Shown here: in pieces, positions 14,485 to 15,053 of the stretch | How positions within the stretch are numbered: position 1 is the stretch's first letter | Layout: each line of letters opens with the position of its first letter | Assembly: GCF_001949145.1 (NCBI RefSeq) | Contig: NW_019091863.1 | Span: 1 to 15,053, forward strand | Source: Acanthaster planci | Lineage: Eukaryota > Echinodermata > Asteroidea > Valvatida > Acanthasteridae | Direction of reading: 5' to 3' | Length of the DNA: 15,053 nt | Notes under the pieces: model-generated | Databases searched by the model: none | What the model was told of the DNA's origin: nothing | What the model saw: only the letters and a program-made list of their open reading frames with translations | Program-made: the position numbers and the translations under genes

Positions 14485-15053
14485 ATGACGACTAACGTAT
14501 ACCCAGATTTAAGTAAACACCCGGATTTGACTTTAAACTCGGCTGAACAAGCGGAAACCAAAATTTACAGACTCAGAAAGATCGAAGAAATTAAATCTCA
14601 AATCCAAAGAGAATGCGACAGGAGGGAAAATAGTTACAAAAAGATCAAACGACTTTTAACCGCACTCGGATACGTGGAGTACGGCGTGGAAGCCCTGGGC
14701 GCGACCTCGGCAGCCGTCAGCATTCCCGCCATTTTGGGAGTCGTTACCGGACCCGTCGGACTTGTGATGGAAGGCATCGCTATCGGTGCGTTTGGCACTT
14801 ACGCGCTTCTAAAGTATGCCTCCCGTAGACTCACCCACAAAACAAAAAAAAACACGACCAAATTCGAATTTTGGCAGACGCTAAATTAAACACCATCGAG
14901 GAATACGTATCTCACGCGATTAAAGACGGTGACATATCCCAGGAAGAATTTGTCCTCATTTTATCCGAGCTGAAAAGGTTTAACGAAATGAAAGAAAAGA
15001 TCAGATCGCGTACGTCTACAAAATTGCAAGCGAGCGAAGCGAGCACCAAAGAA
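14485..15053 (+). pseudogene. protein with N-terminal helix and long hydrophobic segment, frame broken, 3' incomplete
   Basis: The start follows TATTATAATAAAAG-ATG. Residues 20-58 are a charged helix (KIYRLRKIEEIKSQIQRECD), then residues 69-112 are Gly/Ala-rich and hydrophobic (GATSAAVSIPAILGVVTGP and VMEGIAIGAFGTYALL), long enough for a membrane hairpin. A run of nine A at 14844-14852 is where the reading frame is lost, with the frame ending at TAA 14887-14889. The shift fits loss of one A. In the other frame the coding signal continues as a charged helical region (NTIEEYVSHAIKDGDISQEE) up to the window end without a stop. It may be a membrane-inserting virion or lysis-type protein, but this is inference and the family is not recognised by name. 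Confidence 0.55.

Larger units (their letters stand above)
12029..15053 (+). mobile_element. endogenised DNA-virus / Polinton- or virophage-like element, 5' part
   Basis: A compact row of five small genes all on the plus strand, with gaps of 4-35 bases between full frames, replaces the repeat array abruptly at 12029. One gene is a VLTF3/TFIIB-like zinc-ribbon factor, a family known from nucleocytoplasmic large DNA viruses and related elements. Several starts share the same upstream AT-rich motif. These traits are viral rather than animal. The left edge starts GTAGTAGGGATAGGAGAG and is followed by a GC-rich leader, possibly a terminal repeat. The right end lies outside the window, so neither a terminal inverted repeat nor a target duplication can be tested, and no polymerase, integrase, ATPase or capsid protein is visible. 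Family placement is open. Confidence 0.6.

Noticed and set aside
1-15053. CRISPR array, tRNA or rRNA genes
   Set aside because: No short regularly spaced repeats with spacers, and no cloverleaf or rRNA signature, were seen.

Overview
The window looks like nuclear DNA of a marine invertebrate, possibly a cnidarian or another early-branching animal. It is AT-rich and has splice-like junctions, eukaryotic mobile elements, AATAAA signals and no bacterial gene organisation. No intact host gene is visible. Nearly everything readable is repeat or mobile DNA in nested layers, and most coding sequence is broken. All family names come from recognising motifs by eye, with no database search.

Layer 1 is a tandem repeat of about 225-240 bp per unit, at 1-655 and again at 11019-12028 in the same orientation. 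The 5' array stops inside one unit and the 3' array resumes at nearly the same point of the unit. The 10.36 kb between them therefore looks like DNA inserted into one array.

Layer 2 is that 10.36 kb block (656-11018). In order it holds: a decayed SGNH/GDSL-hydrolase-like reading frame (about 1142-1549); a decayed multi-exon gene (2232-6904) with SWIM, YqaJ-nuclease and PHD-finger signatures; a convergent, truncated HTH/DDE transposase fragment on the minus strand (7671-8092), which with the previous gene suggests an ISL2EU/IS4EU-type DNA transposon; and a decayed DIRS-type retrotransposon (about 8184-10451) with reverse transcriptase, RNase H and tyrosine recombinase. A 302-bp piggyBac-like non-autonomous element with TTAA on both sides sits in an intron of the YqaJ gene (3917-4218).

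Layer 3 is the most interesting part. At 12029 a repeat unit of the 3' array is cut, and a compact virus-like gene block begins and runs off the window end. It has about 220 bp of leader, then five co-directional small genes with short gaps: a protein with cysteines every third residue, a VLTF3/TFIIB-like zinc-ribbon factor, a protein with a predicted coiled-coil tail, a conserved-looking protein of unknown role (possibly structural), and a protein with a long hydrophobic segment. Several starts are preceded by the same AT-rich motif, about TAATAAAA(G) directly before ATG. Four of the five genes carry an inactivating change and only the VLTF3-like gene is intact. This suggests an endogenised, decaying copy of a DNA virus or Polinton/virophage-like element whose genes may have shared a late-type promoter.
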